Assembly (NCBI GenBank): GCA_028708865.1 | Contig: JAQVYA010000001.1 | Location: 18,793-82,792 of the forward strand | Direction of reading: 5' to 3' | Source: Desulfovibrio sp. | GTDB taxonomy: Bacteria; Desulfobacterota; Desulfovibrionia; Desulfovibrionales; Desulfovibrionaceae | Length of the DNA stretch: 64,000 nt | Part shown: positions 1 to 8,720 of the stretch, in pieces | How positions within the stretch are numbered: the first letter of the stretch is position 1 | Layout: every line of letters starts with the position of its first letter | Position numbers and translations under genes: made by a program | Notes under the pieces: generated by a model | What the model saw: only the letters and a program-made list of their open reading frames with translations | What the model was told of the DNA's origin: nothing | Database searches by the model: none

Positions 1-828
<828 letters not shown>

Positions 829-832
<4 letters not shown>

Positions 833-1572
833 GCTTGCTCCCTAAGGATGTTCGTCACTCCGGTCAGATCCTCTTCGCGGTCCACGCCGTGGCAGCGGTG
901 TCGCGTCAGGCTGACCCGGATGGGGATGTTGTTTTCCAAAAACCGGAGTTGTTCGAGCCGTTCGCGTTGTTCCAGCCTGCCCTGCGGCAGGGCGGCAAAG
1001 GCGCGCAACGCCTCCATGCGAAATCCGTACAATCCGATGTGCAGCAGGTAGTCCCCGTCTGCACCGTCACGGTTGTACGGGATGGCGGCTCTGGAAAAAT
1101 AAAGCGCATCGCCGTTGGCGGCAAGGGCCACCTTGACGCGGTCCGGCGAGGCGGCCTGCGCCGCGTCCATGCCTGCGGCCAGCGTGGTCACCCGTACATG
1201 TGCATGACGGAACGGAGCCGTCAGTTCCGAGAGCATGTCCGGGTCCAGGCAGGGCTCGTCGCCCTGAATGTTCACCACCACGGCGTCGGGTTCCACGCCG
1301 AGTCGTTCGGCCGCTTCCAGCACGCGGTCCGTTCCGCTGGCATGGTCGGGCCGGGTCATGAGCACGGGCACGTCCAGCTCTTCGGCCTTGGCACGGATGC
1401 GTTCATCGTCCGTGGCCAGAACCACCCGGGTCATTGCCGGGCAGGCCTGGGCGCGTTGGAACACGTGCCAGAACATGGGCTTGCCCAGGATTTCCACCAA
1501 GGGCTTGCCCGGGAACCGGGAAGACGCGTACCGCGCCGGAATGATGCCGTAGCATTTGGGAAGAGCGTTCAT
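829..1572 (-). CDS. kdsB: 3-deoxy-manno-octulosonate cytidylyltransferase (CMP-Kdo synthetase)
   Basis: Activates Kdo with CTP to CMP-Kdo, the sugar donor for the LPS inner core. 247 residues, normal for the family. The N-terminal nucleotide-binding motif [15 protein letters not shown] lies near residues 11-25, and NIQGDEP follows near residue 100. The same reading frame stays open upstream to 2460, but that part is antisense to waaA. The ATG at 1572 starts the recognisable domain. It lies just after waaA, which uses the product, and overlaps carA by 4 bases. Confidence 0.95.
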
Positions 1573-1589
1573 GGATCGGCTCAAGGTTC

Positions 1590-2876
1590 CTACCGTCTTT
1601 TGAGTGAATGGGCAATAGAGCGGCAGGCGGTCTCGCTGCCGCCGCGTCGTTCGGCCACATAGGCCTGGAATCGCGCCCGCACCGCATGACGATCCGGCGG
1701 CGCGTCCACAAGCCGGATCAAACGGGCCAGCACAGCGGCCGCATCCGGCATGCGGTGCACCAGCCCGCTGTCCAGGAGTTCCTGCCCTACCCAAGAAAAG
1801 TTGCTCCAGGACGGCCCGACTACAGGACAGATGCCGCAGGCCAGCGGCTCCAGGAAATTTTGTCCTCCCAAAGGGGCCAGACTCCCCCCGACAAAGGCGG
1901 CCGTGGCCGGGGCAAAGGCCGCGGCCAGTTCCCCCATGCGGTCGCCCAGCAAAATGCTCCCTGGAGCGGCAGGCTCTTTGGCCTGGGAACGCAGGGTAAA
2001 GGGGATTTGTGCCTTGTGGAGCCGGGCGGTCCAGGCGTCCACTCGTTGGAGGTGACGCGGAAAAAGTCCGTAGACCGCGTCGGGCCGGGCGGCGCGAAGC
2101 CCGCGCAGCAGGGTCATGACCTGGTCCTCCTCCTGCTCGCGCACCGAGGCCAGTACCACGAAAGGACTTTTCGCGGGCAACACCGGGGCCAGGGGGTTGG
2201 ATTCGGCGGCGCCGGATGCATCCGGCAAGGGGATGCGGTCGAACTTGAGATTCTGCATCCGTTCCACATGGCTGTGGCCGTACAGGGCTGCGAATCTTGC
2301 CGCGTCCGCCTCGGACATGGCCAGCACGCGATGCGGAGCGATGGAGCGAAACAGGGATGGAAACTTCATGTAGCCCCGCAGGCTCTTTTCGCTCATACGG
2401 CCATTGACCACGAGAAGCTCGGCATCGCGTTCCCGGCAGGCGGCCATGAACCCGGGCCACATTTCCGATTCCAGCAGCACCACCGTGCGCGGCCGGACCG
2501 TATCCAGGGCCTTACGTACCAGCCGGGGCCGGTCCAGGGGAAAATACGCGGTCCGCAACAAAAGGTCCGGACGCACGGGCTCCCGTTCCCGGCGCAGTTC
2601 ATCCAGACGGCCCATGCCCTCAGCCGTGTTGGTGGTCAGCAGGACCGAGAGAGGCCGCTCCCAGGGGGAGCGCAGGCGTTGCAGCACCTGTCCGGCCAGC
2701 AGGGCTTCCCCCACGCTGGCGGCCTGCATCCAAAGATCGCATGGACCGGGATAGGGAGCTTTCTGCACGCGCTGTTCCCAGCCGTGTCGCAGGCGGCTGT
2801 TACGGTGCAGCAAGGGTAGAGCGGCTCCCCATGCCAGGTCGTAGAGTCGCATCAGGGCGGGATGCCTGCCGCCCAT
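1590..2876 (-). CDS. waaA: 3-deoxy-D-manno-octulosonic acid (Kdo) transferase
   Basis: Transfers Kdo from CMP-Kdo to lipid A at the cytoplasmic face of the inner membrane. The N-terminus [17 protein letters not shown] is the usual membrane-associated segment. [11 protein letters not shown] carries the family's catalytic Glu (residue 57), and the C-terminal GT-B half has [15 protein letters not shown], a WaaA signature. A GTG nine bases upstream is possible, but the GGAG lies too close to it. ATG 2876 follows the ddl stop after one base and is better spaced. 428 residues, normal length. It is followed by kdsB, making a Kdo pair. Confidence 0.93.
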   Translation of the reverse strand: MGGRHPALMRLYDLAWGAALPLLHRNSRLRHGWEQRVQKAPYPGPCDLWMQAASVGEALLAGQVLQRLRSPWERPLSVLLTTNTAEGMGRLDELRREREPVRPDLLLRTAYFPLDRPRLVRKALDTVRPRTVVLLESEMWPGFMAACRERDAELLVVNGRMSEKSLRGYMKFPSLFRSIAPHRVLAMSEADAARFAALYGHSHVERMQNLKFDRIPLPDASGAAESNPLAPVLPAKSPFVVLASVREQEEDQVMTLLRGLRAARPDAVYGLFPRHLQRVDAWTARLHKAQIPFTLRSQAKEPAAPGSILLGDRMGELAAAFAPATAAFVGGSLAPLGGQNFLEPLACGICPVVGPSWSNFSWVGQELLDSGLVHRMPDAAAVLARLIRLVDAPPDRHAVRARFQAYVAERRGGSETACRSIAHSLKRR

Positions 2877-2877
2877 G

Positions 2878-3780
2878 CTAGTCACGCTCCAGTCCGAGGC
2901 GAATCAACTCCGCGATCAGTTGATTGAAATCCATGCCCGTGACCTTGGCGGAGCGGGGCAGCAGGCTGGTGGAGGTCATGCCCGGCAGGGTGTTTACCTC
3001 TAGGAGGTAGGGGATGTCGTCCCGCACCATGAAGTCCGCCCGCGAATATCCCCGGCAGCCCAAGGCGTGGTGGGCCGCGAGGGACATGTTTTGCACCTCG
3101 CGCGCCAGCTCGTCCGACACGGGAGCCGGACAGATTTCATCCGCTCCATCCTGGTCGTATTTGTTTTTGTAGTCAAAAAAGGCGGCTCCATGTTTGGGCC
3201 GGATGAGGATCAACGGCTGGGGTGTGTGTCCCAGGATGCCGCAGGTGACCTCCACACCGGGCACGGCCGCTTCCACAAGGGCCTCTTCGCCCAGGGCGTG
3301 GACCTTGTCCAGGGCGGCGGGCAGGTCCGCCTTTTGTTCCACCAGGGTCATGCCCAGACTGGAACCGCCCATGTTGGGCTTGACGAAAACCGGGTAGGGC
3401 AGGGCTGGTGAGGTTTCGCCGCTGCGGCGCGGGTGCAGTTCCCAGTCCGGGGTGCGGATGCCCGCGTCGCGGAACAGGGCCTTGGATGCGGCTTTGTTTA
3501 AGGCCAGAAAGGACGCGGCCGGCCCCGATCCCTGGTAGGGACAGCCCGCACGGTCCAGCACGGCCTGCACCAACCCGTCCTCGCCGGGAGCGCCATGCAG
3601 GGCGATGAAGGCGAAGTCGTGTTCTCCGGCCAGCCGGACCAGGGGGCCGAAGCCGCCCAAAAGGTCCAGGAAGGTGACGTCGTGCCCCAATTCATCCAGG
3701 GCCGTGCCGATATTGCGCGCCGAGGCCAGGGAGACCTCACGCTCCGTGGACCATCCGCCCGCGATCAAAAGTACTTTCAC
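2878..3780 (-). CDS. ddl: D-alanine--D-alanine ligase
   Basis: ATP-grasp ligase that makes the D-Ala-D-Ala dipeptide for peptidoglycan. 300 residues, typical of DdlB. Visible are GGWSTEREVSLAS with the conserved Glu15, LHGAPGEDG near 61-69, the ATP-binding VKPNMGGSSLGM near 133-144, and the C-terminal metal and substrate motif LLEVNTLPGMTSTSLLP. It starts with GTG, preceded by AAGGTGA eight bases upstream. The first 44 bases overlap the end of the HD-domain gene in another frame. Confidence 0.95.
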   Translation of the reverse strand: MKVLLIAGGWSTEREVSLASARNIGTALDELGHDVTFLDLLGGFGPLVRLAGEHDFAFIALHGAPGEDGLVQAVLDRAGCPYQGSGPAASFLALNKAASKALFRDAGIRTPDWELHPRRSGETSPALPYPVFVKPNMGGSSLGMTLVEQKADLPAALDKVHALGEEALVEAAVPGVEVTCGILGHTPQPLILIRPKHGAAFFDYKNKYDQDGADEICPAPVSDELAREVQNMSLAAHHALGCRGYSRADFMVRDDIPYLLEVNTLPGMTSTSLLPRSAKVTGMDFNQLIAELIRLGLERD

Positions 3781-4369
3781 AGAGATTCACCTTAAGGGTT
3801 GTGCTGAAGAGTCGCTCCACGTCCAGGGCCTGCTCGTGCGTATAGGCGATGCGTTTCCGGATGGCCTCGGTCCTGCCGTAGCGCCGGATCAGATCCGCGA
3901 ACCGTTCGTTCAGGGAGACGATGCGGTCGTGCGCTACGCGCTTGTCGCCGTAGATCACGGCCAGAGGCAACAGGTCACGGGGCAGTTCGGACGCAAAGGG
4001 CCAGAAAACATGGTGCATGACGCCTTGGGCCAGGGCCGGGTTGCCGGTTTCATCCATGACCCAGGAGGCGCCGAGCTGGCTATGGTTGCCTCCGTAGTGG
4101 ATGGTGTAGGCTTTGGCAATGTCGTGCAGCAGCGCTGAGGCGCGCACGGCGGCTACGTTGACGGTCAGTCCGGCCTCGTGGGCCAGGACGGCCAGATGCG
4201 TGGCCACGCGGGCCACCTGGGTGCAATGGGCGCGGATGTGGTCCGGCATGGCGTACCGGTCCCAGATGCGGGTGCATTCCGCGTCGTCCGGGACCCGGCC
4301 TGCGGGTGTTTCCGCGGGGGCGGGCGGGACGTTTAATGGCGGCAGGTATGGTTGAAGCGGGTTCTTCAT
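3737..4369 (-). CDS. HD-domain phosphohydrolase-like protein
   Basis: A 210-residue soluble protein with an HD metal-dependent hydrolase fold. An upstream His lies at residue 48 (DHIRAHC), the HD pair at 82-83 (LLHDIAKAY), a further HH near 119-120 and a late Asp near 142. This matches the small HD family around metabolism and RNA genes, but the substrate cannot be read from sequence. A TTG start at 4438 would add 23 residues. ATG 4369 is preferred because the added stretch looks non-protein-like, though no good ribosome site is seen for either. First gene of the ddl-waaA-kdsB-carA run. Confidence 0.8.
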   Translation of the reverse strand: MKNPLQPYLPPLNVPPAPAETPAGRVPDDAECTRIWDRYAMPDHIRAHCTQVARVATHLAVLAHEAGLTVNVAAVRASALLHDIAKAYTIHYGGNHSQLGASWVMDETGNPALAQGVMHHVFWPFASELPRDLLPLAVIYGDKRVAHDRIVSLNERFADLIRRYGRTEAIRKRIAYTHEQALDVERLFSTTLKVNLCESTFDRGRMVHGA

Positions 4370-4540
4370 GGCGTTCTTGCTGAGGGTTGGCCCGGGCATG
4401 GTGCCCGGATGCAGGGAACCTACCAGCAGGACCGGCAAAAGGCAAAGCCGGAACCGGGGGACGCGGAAAAAACGATACTCCGGAAGGGGCGTTCCAGTAC
4501 GGGGATTCTCGGGGTATATCTGGGGCGGGTCATTTTTCCC

Positions 4541-4569
4541 TTGATCAAATCTTCATGGGGATTTAATAC
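4541..4569 (+). promoter_or_regulatory. Candidate sigma70 promoter of dsrC
   Basis: TTGATC (4541-4546), a 17-base spacer, then TAATAC (4564-4569). An alternative -10, TTTAAT at 4562-4567, overlaps it. It lies about 95 bases before dsrC in a stretch without a gene, upstream of a gene normally transcribed alone and strongly. Call based on motif match only. Confidence 0.45.
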
Positions 4570-4664
4570 TCGGCAACTGACCGTGGGCTGCGGGCCCGCA
4601 ATCCGCTCTGGAAAGGGCGGACGTGAGAATCTGATTTCCCACAACTCATTGAGGAGGTTAAGGA

Positions 4665-4982
4665 ATGGCTACTGTTGAGTTCAACGGCAAATCCTTTGAG
4701 GTGGATGAGGACGGTTTCCTGCAGAGCTTTGACGGCTGGAACCCGGATTGGGTCGAGTACGTCAAGGAGCAGGAAGGCATCGCCGAAATCACCGATGATC
4801 ACCAGAAGGTCATCGAGTTCCTGCAGGACTACTACAAGAAGAACGGCATCGCCCCGATGGTCCGCATCCTCTCGAAGGTCACCGGCTTCAAGCTGAAGCA
4901 GATCTACGAGCTGTTCCCGTCCGGGCCTGGCAAGGGAGCCTGTAAGATGGCTGGCCTGCCCAAGCCCACCGGCTGCGTGTAA
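4665..4982 (+). CDS. dsrC: DsrC, sulfur-carrier protein of dissimilatory sulfite reduction
   Basis: Substrate protein of DsrAB sulfite reductase. Its two C-terminal cysteines carry the sulfur as a trisulfide, which the membrane DsrMKJOP complex then reduces. 105 residues. The C-terminal arm GPGKGACKMAGLPKPTGCV has both redox cysteines (residues 93 and 104, the latter penultimate), which marks true DsrC rather than TusE-type relatives. GGAGG lies just before the ATG. The gene stands alone with its own promoter and a strong terminator, as in other sulfate reducers. This is the clearest physiological marker in the window. Confidence 0.97.
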   Translation: MATVEFNGKSFEVDEDGFLQSFDGWNPDWVEYVKEQEGIAEITDDHQKVIEFLQDYYKKNGIAPMVRILSKVTGFKLKQIYELFPSGPGKGACKMAGLPKPTGCV

Positions 4983-5003
4983 GCGCACCTTTTTCGGGTA
5001 GTA

Positions 5004-5034
5004 GGGCGGAAGCTGCGGCTTCCGCCCTTTTCTT
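5004..5034 (+). terminator. Intrinsic terminator of dsrC
   Basis: Perfect 10-bp stem GGGCGGAAGC / GCTTCCGCCC with a 4-base loop (TGCG), followed by TTTTCTT, 21 bases after the dsrC stop. Confidence 0.9.
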
Positions 5035-5392
5035 ATGGCTGTTTTTCGGACGATGCATCCGCCCAAAACAGAATGCCCTTTCCCGGGCCGGTGTACATGA
5101 CGCCGCTCCGGAATGGCACGGCTCGCCTGCCTGTTTCCTGCCTCTTCCGTTGGGACCGCTCCTCCCGGATTCAACCGTCTCCCGCTCTGATTCAAAACCG
5201 TTCCCCGGCATTGTTTTCGCTGGATGCGCTGTTTCTTTGCATGGTCCCGCAGCAAAGACTTTGGCTGGCAATCGGTGCGGCAAAAGTGGCGCTCCCTTGG
5301 CTGGAAAGCGGATAACGTTTGCTTCGCAAGGCTCAAAAGGGTATGAAGGTCCGCACTTTATATATCGCGGTCATTCAACGTGGAGAATTGCT
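5035..5392 (+). other. Non-coding interval between dsrC and hypD
   Basis: About 360 bases with no gene I can support on either strand. Open frames here lack ribosome sites and recognisable sequence. A weak promoter-like pair, TTGCTT (5319) and TATGAA (5342) with 17 bases between, could serve hypDE. No clear hairpin or repeat was seen. Confidence 0.5.
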
Positions 5393-6487
5393 TTGAGCCT
5401 GAAACTGCTTGACGAATTTCGGAATCCGGAACTGTGCAAGGGACTGCTCGACAAGCTGCACTCCCTGGTGGACCGGGAGTTTCGCTTCATGGAGGTGTGC
5501 GGTACGCACACCGTGGCCATCTTTCAAAGCGGGCTGCGTTCGCTGCTCCCCGAGCAGGTGGTGCATCTTTCCGGACCCGGGTGTCCGGTCTGCGTGACCC
5601 ATGAGTCCGAGGTCAATGCCTTTATTGACCTGGCTGAGCGGGACGATGTGATCGTGGCCTCCTTCGGCGATTTGATGCGGGTCCCGGGCAGCCGGGGGCG
5701 CAGCTTGAAAAAAGCCCAGGCCGACGGCGCCGCTGTGGAAGTGGTCTACTCCCCGCCCGACGCCTTGAAGCTGGCCGCTGCCAACCCTGGAAAGACCGTG
5801 GTCTTTCTCGGCGTGGGGTTTGAAACCACGGCCCCCACCGTGGCCGGGACCCTGCTCATGGCGCGCGAACAAGGGCTGAAAAACTTCAAGGTCCTTTCCT
5901 TCCATAAACTGGTGCCGCCCGCCCTGGTGGCCCTCATGACCGACCCGGGAGTGCGCATCGACGCATTTCTCATGCCGGGGCATGTCTCCGCCATCATCGG
6001 CGTGGAGCCGTACAAGGTGGTGGCCGAACGTTTCGGGAAATCTTCGGCCGTGACCGGGTTTGAGCCTGCGGATATTCTCGGGGCCCTGGTTTTTCTTGCA
6101 GAACATTGGAAATCCGGCCAGCCCGCGGCGGCCAACCTTTACCCCCGCGTAGTGCGGGATGAAGGAAACGCCAAAGCCCGCGCCGTCATGGATCAGGTGT
6201 TTGAGACCACGGACGCGCTTTGGCGCGGACTGGGCATGATCCCCCGGTCCGGTCTGGAGTTGCGTTCCGAGTTCGAACCGTTCGACGCCAAAAAAGCCTT
6301 TGATCTGGAAATTGTGGAGTCCCCGGCATTGCCCGGCTGTCGTTGCGGCGACGTGCTCAAGGGCAAGCTGCGCCCGGACCAGTGTCCGCTGTTCAAGAAG
6401 GCGTGCACTCCGGCCAGCCCGGTGGGGCCCTGCATGGTTTCCACGGAAGGTTCCTGCGCCGCCTACTTCAAATACAGCATGGACTAG
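5393..6487 (+). CDS. hypD: Hydrogenase maturation protein HypD
   Basis: Iron-sulfur scaffold on which, with HypC, the Fe(CN)2CO group of [NiFe] hydrogenases is assembled. 364 residues with the family motifs: VCGTHT with Cys36, SGPGCPVCVT with Cys64 and Cys67, and a C-terminal [4Fe-4S] region (GCRCGDVLKG and several later Cys). I chose the TTG at 5393 because GGAG sits seven bases upstream and it gives the normal length. The frame remains open further upstream without a family-like sequence. hypE follows after four bases; the other hyp genes are not here. Confidence 0.94.
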   Translation: MSLKLLDEFRNPELCKGLLDKLHSLVDREFRFMEVCGTHTVAIFQSGLRSLLPEQVVHLSGPGCPVCVTHESEVNAFIDLAERDDVIVASFGDLMRVPGSRGRSLKKAQADGAAVEVVYSPPDALKLAAANPGKTVVFLGVGFETTAPTVAGTLLMAREQGLKNFKVLSFHKLVPPALVALMTDPGVRIDAFLMPGHVSAIIGVEPYKVVAERFGKSSAVTGFEPADILGALVFLAEHWKSGQPAAANLYPRVVRDEGNAKARAVMDQVFETTDALWRGLGMIPRSGLELRSEFEPFDAKKAFDLEIVESPALPGCRCGDVLKGKLRPDQCPLFKKACTPASPVGPCMVSTEGSCAAYFKYSMD

Positions 6488-6491
6488 CACG

Positions 6492-7496
6492 ATGAGCGAA
6501 AAGGTTCTTCTCGACTACGGCAGTGGCGGACGCGCTTCCCAGCGCCTTGTTTCCGAGCTTTTTTTGAAGCATTTCGACAACCCTGAGCTGGAGCGGCTCA
6601 ACGATGCCGCGCGGCTGGACCTACAAGGGCCCGTGGCCATGAGTACGGACTCCTTTACCGTGGATCCCATCTTTTTCCCCGGAGGGGATATCGGCCGTCT
6701 GGCCGTGCACGGTACGGTCAACGACGTGGCCATGCTCGGTGCGGAGCCGCAATACCTGACCTGCGGCTACATCATTGAGGAAGGCCTGCCCATGGACGAT
6801 CTGGAGCGTATCGTGGCATCCATGGGAGAGGCGGCCCGTCATGCCGGAGTGTACATCGTCACCGGCGACACCAAGGTGGTGCCGCGTGGAACGGTGGATA
6901 AGATTTTCATCAATACCACCGGGGTGGGGCGCATCGTGGCCGATCCCATGCCCAGCGGCGACCGGGCCACGCCCGGGGATGCGGTGTTGGTGTCCGGAAC
7001 CATGGGCGACCACGGACTGACCATCCTGGGCACTCGTGAAGGGCTTTCTTTTGAGGCCGCCGTGCAGAGCGATTGCGCCTCCTTGAATCATCTGCTGCTC
7101 AAATTGGTTCGGGCGCTGCCCTCGGTACATGTCCTGCGTGACCCCACCCGGGGCGGACTGGCCACGACCCTGAACGAAATCGCCATCAGTTCCAAGGCGG
7201 GCATGGAAATCGATGAACAGTCCATTCCCGTGCGGCCCGAGGTGGCGGGGGGCTGTTCGGTGCTGGGGCTGGACCCCTTGTACCTGGCCAATGAAGGAAA
7301 GTTTATTTGCATCCTTCCTGAAGCGGATGCGGAAAAAGCGTTGGAGATCATGCGCCAGGATGAGCTGGGGCGCGATGCCTGCCGCGTGGGCACCGTGACC
7401 GAGGCGAATGCGGGCAAGGTTTCTCTGGTGACGCCTTTAGGCGGCAAGCGCCTGCTGAACATGCTTGAGGGAGAACAACTGCCCCGGATTTGTTGA
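6492..7496 (+). CDS. hypE: Hydrogenase maturation protein HypE
   Basis: Takes a carbamoyl group from HypF on its C-terminal Cys and dehydrates it with ATP to the thiocyanate that supplies the CN ligands of [NiFe] hydrogenase. 334 residues. The N-terminal LLDYGSGGRASQ and DSFTVDPIFFPGGDIG are the PurM-like ATP-binding motifs. The chain ends in LPRIC, the required C-terminal Cys. It sits four bases after hypD, clearly co-transcribed, and ends at a bidirectional terminator. Confidence 0.96.
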   Translation: MSEKVLLDYGSGGRASQRLVSELFLKHFDNPELERLNDAARLDLQGPVAMSTDSFTVDPIFFPGGDIGRLAVHGTVNDVAMLGAEPQYLTCGYIIEEGLPMDDLERIVASMGEAARHAGVYIVTGDTKVVPRGTVDKIFINTTGVGRIVADPMPSGDRATPGDAVLVSGTMGDHGLTILGTREGLSFEAAVQSDCASLNHLLLKLVRALPSVHVLRDPTRGGLATTLNEIAISSKAGMEIDEQSIPVRPEVAGGCSVLGLDPLYLANEGKFICILPEADAEKALEIMRQDELGRDACRVGTVTEANAGKVSLVTPLGGKRLLNMLEGEQLPRIC

Positions 7497-7527
7497 CGGT
7501 TTTTGAATTCCAGGAACAGCATGGATA

Positions 7528-7572
7528 AAAAAACGCCCGCATCGACGTAAGGCCGGTGCGGGCGACTGTTTT
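7528..7572. terminator. Bidirectional terminator between hypE and the ybjN-like gene
   Basis: Stem CGCCCGCA (7534-7541) / TGCGGGCG (7557-7564), extended by three more pairs including one G-U. It is flanked by seven A on the left and by GTTTTTT on the right, so it can terminate both convergent transcripts. Confidence 0.85.
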
Positions 7573-7582
7573 TTGGGGCAGG

Positions 7583-8065
7583 CTACCAGTTGATGTGTTG
7601 TGCGAATTCACGCAGCACGATTTTCCAGGTGCTGGCCAGGTTGCGGATGTGTTGTTCCGTGACGCCGCCCGTGACTAGGGCGTCCATTTCCACCCGGCTG
7701 TCCCCGCTGCTGTTGCGGTAGGCCCGGCCGAAGCGCTTGGTGGTGTTCCACTCGTTGATGGACTGGGCGTCCGGGTTGCTGGACTGGGTGAACCCGCTGT
7801 AGAACTGGATGGCCTCGCACACATCGCCGGAGCAATTGTAGAAGTAGACCTGGAAATTGAGGCCGTTGTCGCTGGAAGAGATCAGCGGGTCTCCGGCGTC
7901 GTCCCTGGTCAGCTCCGTGTCAAAGCCCATAGTGTTCAAAATGCGCTGCATTTCAGGCCCGGAGATTCCGTCATACAACGACTGTGCAAAGACGTTGCTG
8001 GAAAACAGGCCCAGGCACAAAGCCAGGGTGAGCAGCATGGTGAAACGGATCTTGGCCTGACGCAT
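7583..8065 (-). CDS. Secreted YbjN-domain protein
   Basis: A 160-residue protein with a clean signal peptide: basic start MRQAKIR, hydrophobic core LLTLALCLGLF, likely cleavage after VFA at residue 27. The mature part resembles the YbjN (type III chaperone-like) fold. Note the FYNCSGDVCEAIQFYSGF segment and INEWNTTKRFGRAY. The two Cys could form a disulfide after export. AGGAGG precedes the ATG, and a good promoter lies upstream. It is transcribed alone. The function of exported YbjN proteins is not known. Confidence 0.8.
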   Translation of the reverse strand: MRQAKIRFTMLLTLALCLGLFSSNVFAQSLYDGISGPEMQRILNTMGFDTELTRDDAGDPLISSSDNGLNFQVYFYNCSGDVCEAIQFYSGFTQSSNPDAQSINEWNTTKRFGRAYRNSSGDSRVEMDALVTGGVTEQHIRNLASTWKIVLREFAQHINW

Positions 8066-8122
8066 TCATTCCCTCCTGAAATCAAAGTGAATGTTGAAAT
8101 GGGGTTATTTACCGACCGTGGC

Positions 8123-8151
8123 ACTGTATTCAATGCCTTTGCTCTGGTCAA
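8123..8151 (-). promoter_or_regulatory. Candidate sigma70 promoter of the ybjN-like gene
   Basis: On the minus strand, TTGACC (8151-8146), a 17-base spacer, then TACAGT (8128-8123), about 60 bases before the start codon. Confidence 0.6.
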
Positions 8152-8269
8152 GAATCAATTGGACTTTGATGTTGTCACTCTTTTGCCGTTATCTACATGC
8201 GTTGTCTGCATGTTTGACAATATAATTTTCCCGATTGACCCATATTGGGGAATATAGTAAACAGTGTTT

Positions 8270-8359
8270 ATGAAATCTGCAACCGCTCGCCACAACTCCT
8301 TTTCCTTTTTCTTCTTTTTTATCTTTATACACGCCTGTGGCTTGGCGGAGGCAGTCTGA
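8270..8359 (+). CDS. Phenylalanine-rich leader peptide (candidate attenuator leader)
   Basis: A 29-codon frame from ATG 8270 to TGA 8357. Seven of codons 11-19 are Phe (TTT or TTC), interrupted by one Ser and one Ile: SFSFFFFFIFI. The stop lies 25 bases before a terminator-shaped hairpin. The composition and placement match amino-acid leader peptides such as the pheA leader of enterobacteria. Weak points: no good ribosome site is visible just before the ATG, and a pyrimidine-rich tract could by chance encode Phe. Expression is inferred, not shown. Confidence 0.6.
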   Translation: MKSATARHNSFSFFFFFIFIHACGLAEAV

Positions 8360-8422
8360 CGCGATCAGGGCGGAAGATTTGAAACCGGGGCCGCAGGCGC
8401 AAGCTGGCGGCCCCGGTTTTTG
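8289..8422 (+). promoter_or_regulatory. Candidate transcription attenuator (terminator/antiterminator pair)
   Basis: Terminator: ACCGGGGCCGC (8384-8394) pairs with GCGGCCCCGGT (8407-8417), a perfect 11-bp stem followed by TTTTT. Antiterminator: CGCCTGTGGC (8332-8341), inside the leader peptide frame, pairs with GCCGCAGGCG (8390-8399) over 10 bases with one G-U. This uses up the terminator's left arm. A third option pairs GCCACA (8289-8294) with TGTGGC (8336-8341) across the Phe codons. This is the four-segment layout of ribosome-mediated attenuators. The upstream gene runs the other way, so there is no other transcript for this terminator to end. Confidence 0.65.
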
Positions 8423-8480
8423 TTTGGGTATTGCGCGGCCGTCCTGCTTGCTCCGGGCTCCTTGAACGGAGGGAGACGAC

Positions 8481-8720
8481 ATGATGTTGGGACTCGGTAG
8501 CGTGGAGATCGCCCTGGCCTTTTGGCTGGTGATCTTCGGCGCGGCGGTGTGCATCGGCTATGGGGGCGTCAAGTGGAACCAGGACGGGCGGGCGGACACG
8601 GTGGACCCGCAACAGGATGAGGAGCAGGAGGAGCCGGCCGGCCAGGGGCAGGCGCACTGGGGATCGCCGGACACGGCGAAAACTCCCGGGGAAGCCCCGG
8701 ACGGGGAGGTCCCTTCATGA
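8481..8720 (+). CDS. Symporter small accessory protein
   Basis: 79 residues: one hydrophobic helix near the N-terminus (about residues 8-28, IALAFWLVIFGAAVCIGYGG), then a hydrophilic tail rich in Asp, Glu, Gln, Gly and Pro. GGAGGGAG lies before a double ATG. Its stop overlaps the start of the symporter gene by four bases (ATGA), so the two are translationally coupled. Small proteins of this shape are known next to SSS-family symporters and are assumed to be partner subunits. No catalytic feature is seen. Confidence 0.8.
   Translation: MMLGLGSVEIALAFWLVIFGAAVCIGYGGVKWNQDGRADTVDPQQDEEQEEPAGQGQAHWGSPDTAKTPGEAPDGEVPS

Noticed and set aside
4563-5336. Open frame on the minus strand across dsrC and the gap after it
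   Set aside because: Crosses dsrC and its terminator, with no family-like sequence and no ribosome site.
8214-8258. TTGACA, TATAAT, TTGACC and TATAGT hexamers before the Phe leader
   Set aside because: No pair has acceptable spacing (1, 12 or 33 bases), so I do not call a promoter, although one is expected near here.
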